A stretch of 64,000 bases of DNA from Sulfurovum indicum (GTDB taxonomy: Bacteria; Campylobacterota; Campylobacteria; Campylobacterales; Sulfurovaceae), in the NCBI RefSeq assembly GCF_014931715.1, contig NZ_CP063164.1, positions 868,001 through 932,000 of the forward strand. Reading direction: 5' to 3'. The notes below the pieces were generated by a model. That model saw only the letters and a program-made list of their open reading frames with translations, ran no database searches and had not been told where the DNA came from. Shown here in pieces: positions 1 to 9,021 of the stretch; position 1 is the stretch's first letter, and each line of letters opens with the position of its first letter. Made by a program: the position numbers and the translations under genes.

Positions 1-2253
1 ATCAAACGCAAGGAGGTGGATGAAGCGGCATGTATTGAGAAATTCGGCGTACGCCCGGAAGATTTTGTAGACTTCCAGGCGATTGTAGGAGACAGTTCCG
101 ATAATGTGCCGGGTGTCAAAGGTATCGGAGTCAAAGGTGCGGCAAAGCTGATCAATATGTTCCACACCCTGGAGAATATCTATGCCAACATAGAAAAAGC
201 CGGTACACCGCGTATACAGAAACTTCTGCTTGAGGGTAAAGAGAGCGCTTTCCTTTCACGTGAACTGGTGCGTATGCGTGATGATGTATATACTGACCTC
301 GATCTGAGCCAGTTTATTTTTGAAGACAAGAACTATCTCAGCTGTCTTGCGGATGAATTTGAAAAATATGAAATGAAGCGGGCACTGCAGAAAGCCAAAA
401 ACGGAGAGAATGGTGAGGGAGGAGACAAGGCTGTCAAACCGGTGACGCAACCTAAAAAACCGACACTTGCTTTTGAAGCAGTGACACTCGATACCAGGGA
501 GAAACTTGAGAGTGTCATAGGAACATTTGACAAAGAGACAATGGTGGCATTCGATACGGAAACGACCGGTTTGGATACCAAAAAAGCAGGAATGGTCGGT
601 TTCAGTTTCTGTACCTCCGCTGATAAAGCCTACTATGTTCCTGTCGGGCATAACTATCTTGGTGTGGAAGATCAGGTAAGTGAGACCGATGCTGTAGCTG
701 CGATAAAGAAGCTGATGCAATGCAAAGTGATCGGACAGAACCTTAAGTTCGACCTCTCATTACTCTATAACCGGTACGGTCTGGATGAGGTAGTCCCCTA
801 TGCAGATACGATGATTATGGCATGGCTGAGTGATCCGGGAAGCAAGGTGGGGCTTGATGCATTGGCACAGAAATTCTTCAAATATGAGATGAAACCTTTC
901 AAGGAGATGGTAAAGAAAGGGGAGGATTTTTCTGCAGTTGCTATTCCTGAAGCGACATTCTATGCTGCAGAAGATGCATGGATGACCTATCTGCTTTATG
1001 GTGTTGTCAAGAAGAAGATGGAGCTGGGTTCACTGACGCATCTGCTGAAGGAGGCACAAAATGTGGAGTACCCTTTCATCAATGTACTTATCCGTATGGA
1101 ACAACTGGGTATCAAGGTCGATCAGAACAGGCTGCATATGCTTCAAAAGCAGTTGAGTGAAGCTTTGGCCGCTTTGACAGAAGAGATCTATGCACTTGCA
1201 GGAACAGAGTTTAACATCCGATCAACACAGCAGCTGGGTGTCGTCCTCTTTCAGCAGCTTGGACTCAAAGGCGGTAAAAAAACAAAGACCGGCTACAGTA
1301 CCAATGAAGCGGTTCTGCAGTCACTCAAGGGAGAACACCCGATCATTGCCAAGATCCTTGCATACCGTGAATATCAGAAGATGCTCTCCACCTATGTGGA
1401 ACCGCTGCTCAAACTGGCGAAAAAGGATGAAAAGAGCCGTATCTATACTTCGTTCCTGCAAACGGGAACAGCAACAGGAAGACTCAGTTCCAAAGATCCA
1501 AATCTTCAGAACATACCTGTGCGTTCAGAGCTTGGAAGAGAAGTAAGATCTGCCTTTGTTGCCAAAGAGGGGTACAGGCTGGTGAGTATCGACTACTCTC
1601 AGATCGAACTGCGTCTGCTTGCCCATTTCTCCCGGGATGCGGCACTGCTGGAAGCTTTTAGGACCGGTGTGGATATCCACATGGCAACAGCGGTCAAACT
1701 TTTTGGAGAGGAGGAAGCCAAAGCAAAACGTAACTTTGCCAAATCGGTCAACTTCGGACTGCTTTACGGGATGGGACCTAAAAAGCTTTCTGGTGAACTT
1801 GGTATATCCCAGGCAGAAGCCAAAGAGATCATTACAAACTACTTTGCCTCCTTTCCGACTGTCAAGAGTTTTCTTGAAGGTATACAGGAGCGTGTCAAGG
1901 CAGATGGTTATGTCGAGACCATTCTGGGACGGAGAAGGCTCTTTGACTATGAAAATGCCAATGGTATGCAAAAAGCTGCTTTTATGCGTGAATCGGTCAA
2001 TACTGTTTTTCAGGGCTCCGCAGCCGACCTGATCAAACTCTCGATGAACCAGATAGACAGTATGATACAGGATGAGAAGCTCGATGCCTTTATGCTGCTT
2101 CAAATTCATGATGAACTGATCTTTGAGATCAAAAAAGAAAAGGTAGAAGAGATCAGCAGGCGTTTTGTGCACATTATGGAGAATGTCTATGAACTCAATG
2201 TACCGCTGGAGTGTTCAGTCAGTATCGGAGAGAGCTGGGGAGAGCTGAAGTAG
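1..2253 (+). CDS. polA: DNA polymerase I (5'-truncated by window edge)
   Basis: DNA repair and Okazaki-fragment-processing polymerase. The frame is open from base 1, so about 750 residues of a family of roughly 900 are present and the start of the 5' nuclease lies outside the window. Visible parts in order: the end of the 5'-3' nuclease with the DNA-binding helix region (DSSDNVPGVKGIG); a 3'-5' exonuclease with intact metal ligands (FDTETTGLD, GQNLKFD, YAAEDAW), so proofreading is probably active; and the polymerase with motif A (SIDYSQIELRLLAHF), motif B (RNFAKSVNFGLLYGM) and motif C (QIHDELIFE). The GTG at 16 is internal, not the start. Confidence 0.97.
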   Translation: MKRKEVDEAACIEKFGVRPEDFVDFQAIVGDSSDNVPGVKGIGVKGAAKLINMFHTLENIYANIEKAGTPRIQKLLLEGKESAFLSRELVRMRDDVYTDLDLSQFIFEDKNYLSCLADEFEKYEMKRALQKAKNGENGEGGDKAVKPVTQPKKPTLAFEAVTLDTREKLESVIGTFDKETMVAFDTETTGLDTKKAGMVGFSFCTSADKAYYVPVGHNYLGVEDQVSETDAVAAIKKLMQCKVIGQNLKFDLSLLYNRYGLDEVVPYADTMIMAWLSDPGSKVGLDALAQKFFKYEMKPFKEMVKKGEDFSAVAIPEATFYAAEDAWMTYLLYGVVKKKMELGSLTHLLKEAQNVEYPFINVLIRMEQLGIKVDQNRLHMLQKQLSEALAALTEEIYALAGTEFNIRSTQQLGVVLFQQLGLKGGKKTKTGYSTNEAVLQSLKGEHPIIAKILAYREYQKMLSTYVEPLLKLAKKDEKSRIYTSFLQTGTATGRLSSKDPNLQNIPVRSELGREVRSAFVAKEGYRLVSIDYSQIELRLLAHFSRDAALLEAFRTGVDIHMATAVKLFGEEEAKAKRNFAKSVNFGLLYGMGPKKLSGELGISQAEAKEIITNYFASFPTVKSFLEGIQERVKADGYVETILGRRRLFDYENANGMQKAAFMRESVNTVFQGSAADLIKLSMNQIDSMIQDEKLDAFMLLQIHDELIFEIKKEKVEEISRRFVHIMENVYELNVPLECSVSIGESWGELK

Positions 2254-2354
2254 GGAAGTGTACCCGTACAGCCTGCCTGTTCGGGCCAGATCATCCTGAT
2301 AATAATTGAAGGATAAAATTTGTCCCAATTAACATACCGTTAGCAAACATCGGT

Positions 2355-2360
2355 TATAAT
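2355..2360 (+). promoter_or_regulatory. -10 box of ccsBA
   Basis: TATAAT about 46 bases before the ccsBA ATG, with no recognisable -35, as usual in Campylobacterota. The SD-like AAAGGGA lies near 2393-2399. Confidence 0.6.
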
Positions 2361-2406
2361 CGCCACTTATCACGGCTGTATATACGGTCTTAAAGGGACG
2401 ATAACG

Positions 2407-5400
2407 ATGTTAAAGAAGATATTATCGATGAAAATGGCAGTACTGATGCTGTTTCTGTTTGGTGTCATAGCAGGTGTTGCTACTTTCATTGAGAACGATT
2501 ACGGTACACAGACTGCACGCGCGCTGATATACAAAGCTAAATGGTTTGAGGTGTTTCTTGCTTACTTCATTGCCATATTGACCTATCAGATGATTAAATA
2601 CAAGAGTTACAAAACGAAATTTCCCGTCTTTTTGTTCCACTTCTCTTTTATCCTTATTGCTATGGGTGCATTGATCACACGCTATGCCGGGTATGAAGGT
2701 ATTATGCATATCAGAGAGGGGCAGACAAGCAACAAGATGGTCTCCGATGTCAAGATGCTGGAGGTTTTTGCCAAGACCAAGGAGGAGAATGCTTCACTCG
2801 AGAAAGAGCTCTACTTCTCCACAATGACTGAAAATCATCTCTCAGAGCGTCTCAAAGTGGGAGACAAAGAGGTGAGAATAACACTTGAACAGTATCTTCC
2901 TACGGCTGATGAAGAGGTAGTGGCCGACCCAAATGGAGGTACTCTTCTTGAGATGAAGGTCTCGGCAGGGGGAAGAGGAGAGATACACTATTTTAAAAAA
3001 GGAAGCATCAAGGATTTTGGTGCATTCTATATCTCATATGGTGTGGAGAATATACCTACGGACAAACCAACCTTCAAAGTAACAGGAGAAGCGGATGATC
3101 TTAAGGTTCACTTCCCGTTCATCCTGAAAACACTCAATATGGAGACCAAATCTTCTGACGAGCTTAAGCCGGGAGATAACACCCTTACACGCCGTATGCT
3201 CTACCGTTTTGGGAATAATGCTGTTGTACTCAAGGCAGTTCACAGGAAAGCAGCTTTGAAAACAGTCTCGCATTCACTGAAAACGAAGTCAGGTCAACCT
3301 GAGTATATCAAGCTCAGAGTCAGTGTAGGTGACAAAAGTAAAGAGGTGGTCTTTAAATCCTATAAAGGACAGGCGGGTGACTTGAAACAGTTTTCACTCG
3401 ATGGTGTTGATATCCAAATGCGTATCGGTGCCAAACTGATAGAGTTGCCGTTTTCCATCAAATTGGTTGATTTCGAGTTGGAGCGTTATCCGGGATCTAT
3501 GACTCCTGCATCCTATTCAAGCAGAGTGGTGCTTATAGATAAAGAGCAGAACCTTGAAATGCCGTACCATATCTATATGAACCATGTTCTTGATCATCGA
3601 AACTACCGTTTCTTCCAGTCCTCTTACGATCCGGATGAGAAAGGAACAGTACTCTCGGTCAACCATGATCCGGGAACACTTCCGACCTATATTGCCTATT
3701 TCCTGCTTGGTCTGGGAATGCTCTGGAGTCTTTTCATTCCAAACGGACGTTTCCAAATGCTGCTTAAAGGGGCACGCAAACTTCAGCATGGTGCAGTTGC
3801 TGTTTTATTTACAGTAATGTTGGCTCTCTCACCTCAGGTAAGCCATGCGGCTGCGCCTCAAGTGGACCCGCAGATGCTCAAAGCCATGCAGGCTTATGAT
3901 GCTGAGCATGCAAAACACTTTGCTACTTTGGCTGTCCAGGATCACCAGGGACGTATGAAGCCTATGGATACGGTCGCACATGAAGTGATAGCAAAGATTA
4001 CAGGAAAATCCTCATTTTTTGGGATCGAACCGACACAGATGTTCCTTGGAATGATTATGCAGCCTGAGATCTATCAGAATGTGCCGATGATCAAGATCGG
4101 GCATAAGAAGATCGCGCTTGACCTTGGACTGCCCGAAGATACAAAGTATGCAAGGTTTACAGATTTCTTCAGTAAAACAGACAACAGTTACAAACTTTAT
4201 GATGCCGTTACCAAAGCCAGCCGTAAAAAACCGCTGGAGAAGTCACAGTACGACAAAGAACTTATCAAAGCGGATGAACGCCTTAATGTCTCCTATATGG
4301 CCTATCAGGGAACACTTATGCGTATCTATCCAAAGCCAAATGATGAGAATAACAAGTGGGTTGCTCCAATGGATGCACTCAAGACCTTCCCGCCGGAACA
4401 GATCAAAGAGGTACAGCTTACGATCTCTGCCTATTTTGCATCTGTAGCACAGGGACTGAAGACAGGGAAATGGGAGAATGCAGATCTTAGTCTCAAAGCG
4501 ATCAAAGTCTATCAGAAAAAGTATGGTTCGGAAGTGATGCCAAGTGCCAGACATATTAAAATGGAGATATGGTATAACAAACTGGGACTCTTTGGAAAAC
4601 TGGTACCGCTCTATCTTCTTCTTGGTGTAATACTGCTTGTGTTTGCCTTTGTTCATGTACTTAAACCGAACTTCAGCATGAAATGGATCATGCGTTTTGC
4701 CTGGGCGACGCTGATTATAGGATTTACTCTGCATGTTGCAGGACTGGGGATCCGATGGTATATTGCCGGGCATGCGCCATGGTCGAATGCCTATGAATCT
4801 ATTGTCTTCATTGCTGCTTCAACAGTATTGGCCGGTATTATTCTGGCGCGAAGATCACCGTTTGCACTGGCTGGTACGGCTATATTGGCCGGTGTGACGA
4901 TGGGGGTTGCACATATGAGCTTTATCAACCCTGAGATCACCAATCTCGTACCGGTACTCAAATCATACTGGCTGATGATCCATGTGGCAACTATTATCTC
5001 CGGGGACGGTTTCCTCGGACTTGGATCCATCCTCTCCCTTATGGTACTGATCCTGTTCATTATCCGTGGCAAGAGTCGAACAGGAAATATCGACCGTTCC
5101 ATCAAGGAGTTGACAAATCTTTCGGAGATGGCACTGATCATTGGCCTGATGCTCCTTACCGTAGGGAACTTCCTGGGCGGTGTCTGGGCAAATGAGAGCT
5201 GGGGTCGTTACTGGGGCTGGGATTCAAAAGAGACCTGGGCTGCGGTGACCATTCTCATTTATGCAGCAGTAATCCATATGCGTTTTATTCCAAAACTCAA
5301 CAATGTGTTCATTTACAATGTTGCAGCGACATGGGCATATTCAACAGTCCTGATGACCTATTTTGGGGTCAACTACTACCTCTCAGGGCTCCATTCCTAT

Positions 5401-5511
5401 GCAGCAGGTGATCCTGTTCCGATACCGATGTGGGTCTACTATGCGATCGCAGGGCTTTTTGTCCTGACCCTGCTTGCCGCACGTAATAGACATTTGAAGC
5501 AGCGCGCCTAA
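2407..5511 (+). CDS. ccsBA: Fused cytochrome c synthase CcsBA (ResB-CcsA, system II)
   Basis: Exports haem and ligates it to CxxCH motifs of periplasmic apocytochromes. At 1034 residues it is the single-chain ResB+CcsA form known from Helicobacter and relatives. The N-terminal half has ResB-type membrane helices (residues about 10-100) and a large periplasmic domain. A helix pair near 420-480 precedes a second periplasmic stretch. The C-terminal CcsA half (from about 730) is a run of helices carrying the haem-handling WWD signature WGRYWGWDSKETWA near 940. ATG 2407 follows AAAGGGA and a TATAAT promoter, so it is probably its own transcription unit. Its substrates would include the CxxCH proteins at 49.4 and 50.7 kb. 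Confidence 0.95.
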   Translation: MLKKILSMKMAVLMLFLFGVIAGVATFIENDYGTQTARALIYKAKWFEVFLAYFIAILTYQMIKYKSYKTKFPVFLFHFSFILIAMGALITRYAGYEGIMHIREGQTSNKMVSDVKMLEVFAKTKEENASLEKELYFSTMTENHLSERLKVGDKEVRITLEQYLPTADEEVVADPNGGTLLEMKVSAGGRGEIHYFKKGSIKDFGAFYISYGVENIPTDKPTFKVTGEADDLKVHFPFILKTLNMETKSSDELKPGDNTLTRRMLYRFGNNAVVLKAVHRKAALKTVSHSLKTKSGQPEYIKLRVSVGDKSKEVVFKSYKGQAGDLKQFSLDGVDIQMRIGAKLIELPFSIKLVDFELERYPGSMTPASYSSRVVLIDKEQNLEMPYHIYMNHVLDHRNYRFFQSSYDPDEKGTVLSVNHDPGTLPTYIAYFLLGLGMLWSLFIPNGRFQMLLKGARKLQHGAVAVLFTVMLALSPQVSHAAAPQVDPQMLKAMQAYDAEHAKHFATLAVQDHQGRMKPMDTVAHEVIAKITGKSSFFGIEPTQMFLGMIMQPEIYQNVPMIKIGHKKIALDLGLPEDTKYARFTDFFSKTDNSYKLYDAVTKASRKKPLEKSQYDKELIKADERLNVSYMAYQGTLMRIYPKPNDENNKWVAPMDALKTFPPEQIKEVQLTISAYFASVAQGLKTGKWENADLSLKAIKVYQKKYGSEVMPSARHIKMEIWYNKLGLFGKLVPLYLLLGVILLVFAFVHVLKPNFSMKWIMRFAWATLIIGFTLHVAGLGIRWYIAGHAPWSNAYESIVFIAASTVLAGIILARRSPFALAGTAILAGVTMGVAHMSFINPEITNLVPVLKSYWLMIHVATIISGDGFLGLGSILSLMVLILFIIRGKSRTGNIDRSIKELTNLSEMALIIGLMLLTVGNFLGGVWANESWGRYWGWDSKETWAAVTILIYAAVIHMRFIPKLNNVFIYNVAATWAYSTVLMTYFGVNYYLSGLHSYAAGDPVPIPMWVYYAIAGLFVLTLLAARNRHLKQRA

Positions 5512-5601
5512 TCTACGGCGGGCTGCTTTCCGCCATACCACCCCTTCACACCACTATCACTCTACACTATCACTCATTAACTTCGGTTTGACTTTCTCGT
5601 G

Positions 5602-5607
5602 TATAAT
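5602..5607 (+). promoter_or_regulatory. -10 box of the 5637 gene
   Basis: GTATAATACC 30 bases before the chosen ATG; the TTGACT upstream is only 8 bases away and cannot be its -35. Confidence 0.6.
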
Positions 5608-5636
5608 ACCTCCAAGTGAATCATCAAAGGAGAGTC

Positions 5637-6854
5637 ATGAAGTATTTACCTGTCAGCCTGTTGCTGCTTTCTTGCCTTCATGCAGATTGGACTGCAGATA
5701 TCTTTAAAAAGAGTACAGAACTCTATGATGAAACCCGTGAAAAGACCATACAGATATATAAAGATACCCTTGAAACAAAACCGTTGAGCCATGAAGAGTT
5801 AAGAAAAGAAAGACTGGAAAAAGCATGGGATAATGTGGTTGATGAACTTCAAGAGGGGATCCACTATATTGATGAACTTAAAACCGCACCTGATTCAAGC
5901 TGGATCGGCAGGGATAAAGAGGAAATTCAGGAAGATATTGACCGACTGTTTGATAAGATCATAGAAGGGCTGGTAGGCGGGGACTTGACAGTATATAAAA
6001 GCCAGATGCAAAAGTTTCGTAAAGAGATAGATGAGAACAAAGCGAAGATCCTGACCTACCGTGAGAAAAAGATCGGTGCACCTGATTCCAGCAAGCTCTA
6101 TACGACTAAAGAGGAGTATGATGAAAAGATCAGGGATATAAAAAATGAGAACAAGATCCTTGAAAATGAGATGCGCATTATCAAAGAGAGTCTCCGTCAA
6201 AGTTTTGCAGATATCGGTGTAGAGTTGAGTATCGGACAGATCGATGTCCTGCTTACCAGAGTAGATGGTGATGATATCATACAGATCTCATTGGTGATGG
6301 ATACACTCAAAAATATTACACAGCAGATACTCTATCTGATGCGTGAGAGCAATGAAGAGCTCAGGCAGGCCAAAAAGTATTACGGTATGCATCAAGTACT
6401 TTTGGAGCTTGTCGTCTACATCCAGCAAAAGTATATTGACAAGACAAACAGTATTTATCTTCCAAAGATAAACAGGGTTATCCTTGAAGCGCAGGAGATG
6501 ATCAGCCAGACCAAGCGTCTTAAAGCCAATGAAGAGGATGACAAACGTATTTCTGTATATGCACATAATATAGAGGCACAGGAGTGGACATTGAAGGTTG
6601 CCAAACGTTACAGGGAAGATCTTATTCGCTCCAGAGATAAAATGATAGAAGCGCAAAAGGTGGCTATGGCCAACCTCAAAGTCTCCAAAAACACTTATGA
6701 GACAGTCTCTCTCACTGCCGACCTCTATACACTGATCTCCGAGAGTCAGGAGATGTTCCTTGAAGTAAGTAAAATACAGGTACCGGATATAGTACCGTTT
6801 GAAAATATTCAGATACAGCAGAAGTATAAAGAGCTGACCGATAAGATAGAGTAG
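5637..6854 (+). CDS. Secreted coiled-coil protein, unknown function
   Basis: I do not recognise this 405-residue protein. It starts with a signal peptide (MKYLPVSLLLLSCLHADW) and is then almost entirely charged and helical, rich in Glu, Lys, Asp and Arg with heptad-like spacing, so long coiled coils are expected in the periplasm. No catalytic motif is visible. I prefer ATG 5637 because AAAGGAGAG (5626-5634) sits just before it; an in-frame GTG at 5616 would put charged residues ahead of the signal peptide and overlap the promoter. It ends 7 bases before the convergent tcdA-like gene. Confidence 0.8.
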   Translation: MKYLPVSLLLLSCLHADWTADIFKKSTELYDETREKTIQIYKDTLETKPLSHEELRKERLEKAWDNVVDELQEGIHYIDELKTAPDSSWIGRDKEEIQEDIDRLFDKIIEGLVGGDLTVYKSQMQKFRKEIDENKAKILTYREKKIGAPDSSKLYTTKEEYDEKIRDIKNENKILENEMRIIKESLRQSFADIGVELSIGQIDVLLTRVDGDDIIQISLVMDTLKNITQQILYLMRESNEELRQAKKYYGMHQVLLELVVYIQQKYIDKTNSIYLPKINRVILEAQEMISQTKRLKANEEDDKRISVYAHNIEAQEWTLKVAKRYREDLIRSRDKMIEAQKVAMANLKVSKNTYETVSLTADLYTLISESQEMFLEVSKIQVPDIVPFENIQIQQKYKELTDKIE

Positions 6855-6861
6855 ACGGAGG

Positions 6862-7497
6862 CTATTTGATAATACGTTTGATCGCCTCCGAACAGACGGT
6901 CAGTCCAACTGCACCTGTGACAGCAACACAGGAGCCTTTCTCTGTGCACTTTGCCTCCTCAGGAGAGAAGACCACGGTAAAGTTTCTGTCGAATTTCGCT
7001 TTTTTGAGTTCGTTGCGTATCTTTCTTGCCAATGCATCCCCATGGGTTTTCCAGATGGATGCCACTTCGATCTTGCTGGTATCGTAACGTTTGGCCGAAC
7101 CAAGCGCCATAATGAGTTTTTTGTAGCACTTCCTGGCTACTTCGATCTTGACTTTTGTCGTATCGGCTGCATCAATGATGATGTCGTAAGGCTCGAAGTC
7201 AAACGTCTCCACCCATGCCATATCCATGCGCTGGTTAATTGTCTTGACAGAAGGATAGATTTCTTTGAGCCGGTCAACTTTTACCATGCCTACCGCTTCA
7301 GAGCCTATCTGTCTGTTCTGGTTTGTTTCATCATAGATATCGAAGTCCAGAATGGTAATGTCACTGACTCCGGAGCGGTAGAGGCAGTCAAGGGCATAGG
7401 AGCCCACACCGCCTACACCGAGAATGAGTATTTTTGCCTTTTGGAGTTTTTCAAAGTCTTCATCTCCAAAGAGCATTCTGCAGCGTTCGTATCTCAT
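6862..7497 (-). CDS. tcdA: ThiF/MoeB-family protein, TcdA-like tRNA t6A dehydratase
   Basis: E1-like adenylating enzyme of the TcdA (YgdL/CsdL) group, which cyclises t6A37 in ANN-decoding tRNAs. The 211 residues show the ATP-binding GVGGVGS near residue 23, the acidic strand ILDFD, the NQNRQ Arg motif and DAADTTKVK typical of the ThiF fold. The protein is shorter than E. coli TcdA (about 268), as is common in this phylum. Start chosen at ATG 7497 (MRYERCRMLFG), preceded by GAGAAG; a longer in-frame reading would run into surE. The related role of ThiF in thiamine synthesis is the main alternative, but no sulfur-carrier gene is nearby. Confidence 0.8.
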   Translation of the reverse strand: MRYERCRMLFGDEDFEKLQKAKILILGVGGVGSYALDCLYRSGVSDITILDFDIYDETNQNRQIGSEAVGMVKVDRLKEIYPSVKTINQRMDMAWVETFDFEPYDIIIDAADTTKVKIEVARKCYKKLIMALGSAKRYDTSKIEVASIWKTHGDALARKIRNELKKAKFDRNFTVVFSPEEAKCTEKGSCVAVTGAVGLTVCSEAIKRIIK

Positions 7498-7530
7498 CGT
7501 TCTTCTCCGAAAACGCAATGAGAGTGAATC

Positions 7531-7563
7531 GTGTCGGTAAGCATTGCTGTGCAATACTTTTGT
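7531..7563 (+). repeat. Intergenic hairpin repeat, copy 1
   Basis: GTGTCGGTAAGCATTGC followed by TGTGCAATAC forms a small stem-loop. A near copy lies at 8966-8998. It sits in the spacer between surE and the tcdA-like gene and may act as a weak terminator. Confidence 0.45.
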
Positions 7564-7579
7564 TGATGGGATATTTGTT

Positions 7580-8362
7580 TCATTGTTCCACCCACTTTTG
7601 GAGGTTTTGTATCTCATTATGCGCTGTCATATCAAGCTGGATGGGGGTGATGGAGACATAGCCGTCATTGACTGCTTCAAAGTCTGTAGTATGTCCCTTG
7701 GTATCCATCCAGCCAAGTTCGGGGAGTCCTATCCAGTAGTACTCTTTACCGCGGGGGTTGTAGTGCACCTCTGCATTGTGTGCGTAGAGCCTGTTGCCTG
7801 CACGGGTGACCTTGAAGCCTTTGCACTGTACTTTTGGGATGGGAGGGATGTTGATGTTGAGGAATTTGCGTGGCGGCAGCGGGAAAGTGCCTGCAAAGAT
7901 CTTTTGAACCAGTACTGCAATACTCTTTTGTGCCAGAGTGTAGCCGAACTCTTCGATACTTTTGCCTGACTCTGCATAAACCTGGGATATTGCAATGCCC
8001 GGAATGCCCTGAAGTACTGCTTCCATGGCTGCCGATGCTGTGCCGGAGTAGGTAATATCCTCCCCCATGTTCGAACCGATGTTTATGCCGGAGATAACAA
8101 TGTCGGGTTTATGCTCTTTAAAGAGCTTGTTGAGTGCCAGAAAGATACAGTCAGACGGAGTACCGTCATCAAGCTTGTAGAAGTTTTCCTCAAGTCGAAT
8201 GAAGTGCAGCGGACGGGTGAGGGTAAGCGAATGTCCGCAGGCGGATTTTTCCGTACTGGGTGCAACGACAATGACTTCTCCCAGCGGTGTGAGTGCTTCA
8301 ATGAGTGCTTTCAGGCCTTCTGATTCATAGCCGTCATCGTTGGTGATCAATATTTTTTTCAT
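7580..8362 (-). CDS. surE: 5'/3'-nucleotidase SurE
   Basis: Metal-dependent survival protein that dephosphorylates nucleoside monophosphates. The 260 residues match the family. The N-terminus ILITNDDGYES holds the paired aspartates of the metal site, followed by VAPSTEKSACGHSLT (the Ser/Asn region) and ISGINIGSNMGEDITYSGTASAAMEA, of which GINIGSNMGEDITYSGT is the family hallmark. ATG 8362 (MKKILITND) was chosen; the preceding purine-rich GAAGAGA is a weak SD. It is divergent from greA, with both promoters in the shared 98-base spacer. Confidence 0.96.
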   Translation of the reverse strand: MKKILITNDDGYESEGLKALIEALTPLGEVIVVAPSTEKSACGHSLTLTRPLHFIRLEENFYKLDDGTPSDCIFLALNKLFKEHKPDIVISGINIGSNMGEDITYSGTASAAMEAVLQGIPGIAISQVYAESGKSIEEFGYTLAQKSIAVLVQKIFAGTFPLPPRKFLNINIPPIPKVQCKGFKVTRAGNRLYAHNAEVHYNPRGKEYYWIGLPELGWMDTKGHTTDFEAVNDGYVSITPIQLDMTAHNEIQNLQKWVEQ

Positions 8363-8396
8363 AAATGTCTCTTCTCTGTATGTGAAAATAAGTGTT

Positions 8397-8402
8397 ATTA
8401 TA
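8397..8402 (-). promoter_or_regulatory. -10 box of surE
   Basis: Reads TATAAT on the minus strand, 35 bases before surE ATG, and lies 10 bases from the greA -10 on the opposite strand. Confidence 0.55.
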
Positions 8403-8412
8403 ACCTTTTTGC

Positions 8413-8418
8413 TATAAT
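8413..8418 (+). promoter_or_regulatory. -10 box of greA
   Basis: GCTATAATAC, 42 bases before the greA GTG; probably drives greA-argC and the genes behind. Confidence 0.65.
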
Positions 8419-8460
8419 ACAAACAATTGTGAACCAATAGACTATTTAAAAGGATGGATC

Positions 8461-8952
8461 GTGCAAAAAGAGCCGATGTTACAAGAGACCTATGTCAAGC
8501 TTTCAGAAGAGCTGGAGCAGCTTAAAACCCATGAGAGAGGAAAGATCGCAAAGGTGATCGATGAAGCCAGAGAGCTGGGTGATCTCAAGGAGAATGCGGA
8601 GTATCATGCAGCCAAAGAGAAGCAGGGACTGATGGAAGCACGTATAGCCGAGCTGACTGACCTTATCGGACGTGCACAGGTGGTAGATCCGTCTACTCTG
8701 GCCCATGAGCGTGTCAGTTTCGGATCGACAGTATGTTTGACCTGTCAGGAGAGCGGAGAGGAGGTCAAGTATACTATCGTGGGAGGTGTAGAGTCCTATC
8801 CTGAAAAAGGACTTATCTCATTCCACTCACCGATGGCAAGGGCTCTGATAGGTAAAGAAGAGGGTGAAGAAGTAGAACTGAACCTTCCAAGCGGCAAAAA
8901 AGTATATGAGATTGAAGAGGTGTTGTATGAGGAGATCAAACTGGCTGAATAG
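8461..8952 (+). CDS. greA: Transcription elongation factor GreA
   Basis: Stimulates transcript cleavage by backtracked RNA polymerase. The 163 residues hold the N-terminal coiled coil with the tip acidic pair in ARELGDLKENAEYHAAKEKQG (shown in part: GDLKENAEYHAAKEKQ) and the C-terminal FKBP-like domain with SPMARALIGKEEGEE. A GTG start at 8461 is preferred over ATG 8476 because KEPM is conserved at the start of Helicobacter GreA and AAGGAT precedes it. First gene of a run with argC, the phosphoesterase and yqaA. Confidence 0.95.
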   Translation: MQKEPMLQETYVKLSEELEQLKTHERGKIAKVIDEARELGDLKENAEYHAAKEKQGLMEARIAELTDLIGRAQVVDPSTLAHERVSFGSTVCLTCQESGEEVKYTIVGGVESYPEKGLISFHSPMARALIGKEEGEEVELNLPSGKKVYEIEEVLYEEIKLAE

Positions 8953-8965
8953 TCAAGAGAGAAAA

Positions 8966-8998
8966 GTGTCGGTATGCATTGCTTTGTAATGCCGTGAT
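8966..8998 (+). repeat. Intergenic hairpin repeat, copy 2
   Basis: GTGTCGGTATGCATTGC TTT GTAATGC, a 7-bp stem (one G-U) with a 3-base loop. It matches the copy at 7531 in 20 of the first 24 or so bases and in the same orientation. It lies between greA and argC. Confidence 0.45.
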
Positions 8999-9021
8999 TA
9001 TAAAATATAAGGAATGGTGAA

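Noticed and set aside
256-720. Long open frame antisense to polA (and similar antisense frames inside most genes)
   Set aside because: No SD, no family, codon pattern is the mirror of the real gene.
5588-5607. TTGACT/TATAAT as a full sigma-70 promoter
   Set aside because: Spacing is 8 bases, far from 16-18; only the -10 was kept.
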